Shown: positions 62,314 to 64,000 of the stretch, in pieces
Position numbering within the stretch: the first letter of the stretch is position 1
Layout: every line of letters begins with the position of its first letter
NCBI GenBank assembly: GCA_012839745.1
Contig: DUMS01000007.1
Span: 1-64,000, forward strand
Reading direction: 5' to 3'
From: Tissierellia bacterium
GTDB taxonomy: Bacteria > Bacillota > Clostridia > Tissierellales > Tepidimicrobiaceae
Length of the DNA: 64,000 nucleotides
The notes under the pieces: generated by a model
Told to the model about the DNA's origin: nothing
Database searches by the model: none
The model's input: the letters and a program-made list of their open reading frames with translations, nothing else
Made by a program: the position numbers and the translations under genes

Positions 62314-63729
62314 ATGACAAGAGATATGAGCTATGAAGCTGTAATGGCGAGAAAAGGCGAAATAATGAGGAAAGCTATAGGAATTGATTATGATAAATTT
62401 GAATCAGGTGGCATAGCTTTTGATTATGAAAGGATGATGAGGGAAACAGGGTATAGCCTGCAGGAAATACAGAAGATTCAAAGTGAAACTGGCGTAGGCA
62501 ATACTCCGCTGTTGGAACTTAAGAATCTGACTAAACTTGCAAGGAAACTTGCACCAAAGGGAAAAGGGGCAAGAATATTTATAAAGGATGAAGCAGCCAA
62601 TCCTTCAGGAAGCTTCAAGGCAAGAAGAGCAGCAACAGCATGCTATCATGCACAGAAATTGGGATATAAAGGTGTTATAGCTGCTACAAGCGGTAACTAT
62701 GGCGCTGCAGTTGCAAGCCAGGCTGCCATGAGAGGATTGAAATGTATAGTTGTTCAGGAATGCTATGATTCAAGGGGTATAGGCCAACCTGAGATAATAG
62801 AAAAAGCCAGAAAATGTGAAGCTTTTGGGGCAGAGGTTTTGCAATTAACCGTTGGGCCAGAGCTATTCTATACTTTCCTAATACTGCTGGAGGAAACAGG
62901 ATACTTTAACGCTTCACTTTATACTCCATTTGGAATTGCAGGTGTTGAAACGTTAGGCTATGAGCTGGCTATGCAGTTTAGAGAAAGAGAAGGAAGAGAT
63001 CCGGATGCAGTAGTGGTAACAAATGCCGGTGGCGGAAACCTGACAGGTACTGCCAGAGGGCTTATGAAAGCAGGGGCACAAAGCCAAATTATAGGAGCAA
63101 GTGTTGATTTAAGCGGACTGCACATGGCTAGCGACATTCACTTTAATAGGAAATCATTTACAACAGGTCACACAGGATTTGGAATTCCATTTGCTACATG
63201 GCCAGACAGGTCTGATGTTCCAAGGTCAGCAGCCAGACCATTAAGGTATATGGATAGATATGTAACTGTTAACCAGGGTACAGTATTCTACATGACTGAA
63301 GCTTTAGCACAGCTGGAAGGAATAGAAAGAGGACCTGCTGGAAGCACATCCTTAGCAGCAGCTTTTGCAATTGCACAGGAAATGGATGAAGACCAGATAA
63401 TAGTAGTACAGGAAACAGAATATACTGGAGCAGGAAAGCATATCCAGCCACAGCTGACCTTTGCCAGAGAAAACGGAATTGAAATATTACTGGGAGACCC
63501 AACTGAAGAAATTCCAGGTAAAAATATCATATTACCAAAGGACCCAAGTTATATTAAGAAGAATGAGCTGGATGTTAACAAATTGAGAAAGTCCTATATC
63601 AAGAATTGCATCCACAATAACAATGTTGAAAGAATAACAGATGAGGATATTAAATTCCTGGCAGAAGATACAAAATCAAGCATTGAGTTTGTAAAGGAAA
63701 CCCTTAATGAGATTGGAGTTCAATACTAA
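62314..63729 (+). CDS. ortB: 2-Amino-4-oxopentanoate thiolase, beta subunit
   Basis: 471-aa PLP-dependent large subunit of AKP thiolase, fold type II (threonine synthase-like). The PLP lysine is in NPSGSFKARRAATA (about residue 104) and the phosphate loop is NAGGGNLTGTARG (about 239-251). ATG 62314 with GAGGATGGTGAA upstream, preferred over ATG 62302 inside ortA. The pathway yields acetyl-CoA, which PduL could turn into acetyl phosphate. Confidence 0.95.
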   Translation: MTRDMSYEAVMARKGEIMRKAIGIDYDKFESGGIAFDYERMMRETGYSLQEIQKIQSETGVGNTPLLELKNLTKLARKLAPKGKGARIFIKDEAANPSGSFKARRAATACYHAQKLGYKGVIAATSGNYGAAVASQAAMRGLKCIVVQECYDSRGIGQPEIIEKARKCEAFGAEVLQLTVGPELFYTFLILLEETGYFNASLYTPFGIAGVETLGYELAMQFREREGRDPDAVVVTNAGGGNLTGTARGLMKAGAQSQIIGASVDLSGLHMASDIHFNRKSFTTGHTGFGIPFATWPDRSDVPRSAARPLRYMDRYVTVNQGTVFYMTEALAQLEGIERGPAGSTSLAAAFAIAQEMDEDQIIVVQETEYTGAGKHIQPQLTFARENGIEILLGDPTEEIPGKNIILPKDPSYIKKNELDVNKLRKSYIKNCIHNNNVERITDEDIKFLAEDTKSSIEFVKETLNEIGVQY

Positions 63730-63747
63730 TGGAGAGGAGTGATATTA

Positions 63748-64000
63748 ATGAAGAGAGCAGATGATTTTCAAGAGAGAAGAAAGCATCTTGCAAGCCTTAC
63801 GGATGAAGAACTAGAGCAGAGATTCTGGCAATTGGCTGAGAAAATAGTTGACCCATTGATAGATTTGGCATATAAGAATACAACTCCATCAATAGAGAGA
63901 TCAGTTCTGCTTAGAATGGGATTTTCAAGCATAGAGGCAAAGGCTATTGTAGATGGGGCAATGGATAGAGGATTATTGGGAAAAGGCGCAGGCCATTTAG
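63748..64000 (+). CDS. oraS: D-ornithine 4,5-aminomutase small subunit, N-terminal part (cut by window edge)
   Basis: 84 codons and one base of OraS, partner of the B12/PLP-dependent large subunit OraE, which shifts the 5-amino group of D-ornithine to give 2,4-diaminopentanoate. The start MKRADDFQERRKHLASLTDEELEQRFWQLA (in parts) and PSIERSVLLRMGFSSIEAKAIVDGAM match the family. ATG with GGAGAGGAGTGAT upstream, 18 bases after ortB. oraE and the ornithine racemase should follow outside the window. Confidence 0.93.
   Translation, partial: MKRADDFQERRKHLASLTDEELEQRFWQLAEKIVDPLIDLAYKNTTPSIERSVLLRMGFSSIEAKAIVDGAMDRGLLGKGAGHL

Noticed and set aside
1-64000. CRISPR arrays, tRNA or rRNA genes, prophage or complete IS elements
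   Set aside because: No regularly spaced direct repeats, no tRNA-like cloverleaf with TTCGA/CCA pattern, and no transposase, integrase or phage structural gene was seen.

Overview
The window is chromosome of an anaerobic, endospore-forming, low-G+C Firmicute (class Clostridia sensu lato). The evidence is AT-rich DNA, several sporulation operons (spoIIA, spoVA, spoIIGA-sigE-sigG, yunB, a YhcN-like lipoprotein, ymxH), frequent TTG starts behind strong Shine-Dalgarno (SD) sites, a Firmicute-type dcw cluster and, at the right end, the anaerobic ornithine fermentation genes (ord, ortA, ortB, oraS). That pathway plus an encapsulin/EncFtn pair suggests a Tissierella/Sedimentibacter/Acetoanaerobium-like amino-acid fermenter; this placement is inference. 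No CRISPR array, prophage, tRNA or full insertion sequence was seen.

Layout. 1-10 kb: glyQS, a CcpN-like repressor and the PPDK regulatory protein, then dgt-dnaG-rpoD-trmK-nif3, close to the B. subtilis sigA macro-operon order. 10-14.3 kb: rnpB, a 332-bp element with terminal inverted repeats, an NhaC-type antiporter, a tetrahydrofolate riboswitch with folT, and folD. 14.3-19.1 kb: spoIIAA-AB-sigF behind a SigH-like promoter, then spoVAA-AE with a small extra membrane-protein gene in front. 19.1-28.6 kb: a class A penicillin-binding protein (minus strand), yunB, hflX, a degenerate Nudix protein, a YigZ protein, a CoA-binding protein, a two-gene TauE/SafE pair (minus strand), nadE, a YebC regulator and a 57-codon gene. 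28.7-36.3 kb: two membrane proteins (one with a decayed Mrr-like nuclease domain), aroC-aroB-aroA, pduL-deoC and the encapsulated ferritin/encapsulin operon. 36.3-39.5 kb: ychF (minus strand), a sporulation lipoprotein, lgt, a YbaK-type deacylase. 39.6-55 kb: the dcw cluster (mraZ-rsmH-ftsL-spoVD-murE-mraY-murD-ftsW/spoVE-murG-murA-divIB-DUF881 x2-sbp-ftsZ), lacking murF, murC, murB and ftsA. 55-59.3 kb: spoIIGA-sigE-sigG-ymxH-nrdR-pgeF. 59.3-64 kb: a RocR-like sigma-54 activator and the ornithine operon, with a consensus -24/-12 promoter.

How the genes work together. The right-end operon turns ornithine-derived 2,4-diaminopentanoate into acetyl-CoA and alanine. PduL elsewhere in the window could pass acetyl-CoA to acetyl phosphate for ATP. 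The sporulation genes carry candidate stage-specific promoters (SigH before spoIIAA, SigG-like before spoVA, SigF-like before sigG) and Spo0A-box-like sites.

Most noteworthy: (i) two unrelated small genes (ymxH and the 57-codon ORF) have their SD buried in long inverted repeats; (ii) a MITE-like element or structured leader lies between a promoter and nhaC; (iii) the membrane-anchored Mrr-like protein and the Nudix protein have both lost catalytic motif residues; (iv) a -24/-12 promoter with an adjacent dyad couples the RocR-like regulator to ornithine fermentation. None of these is proven to be a new system; each is a testable sequence-level observation.
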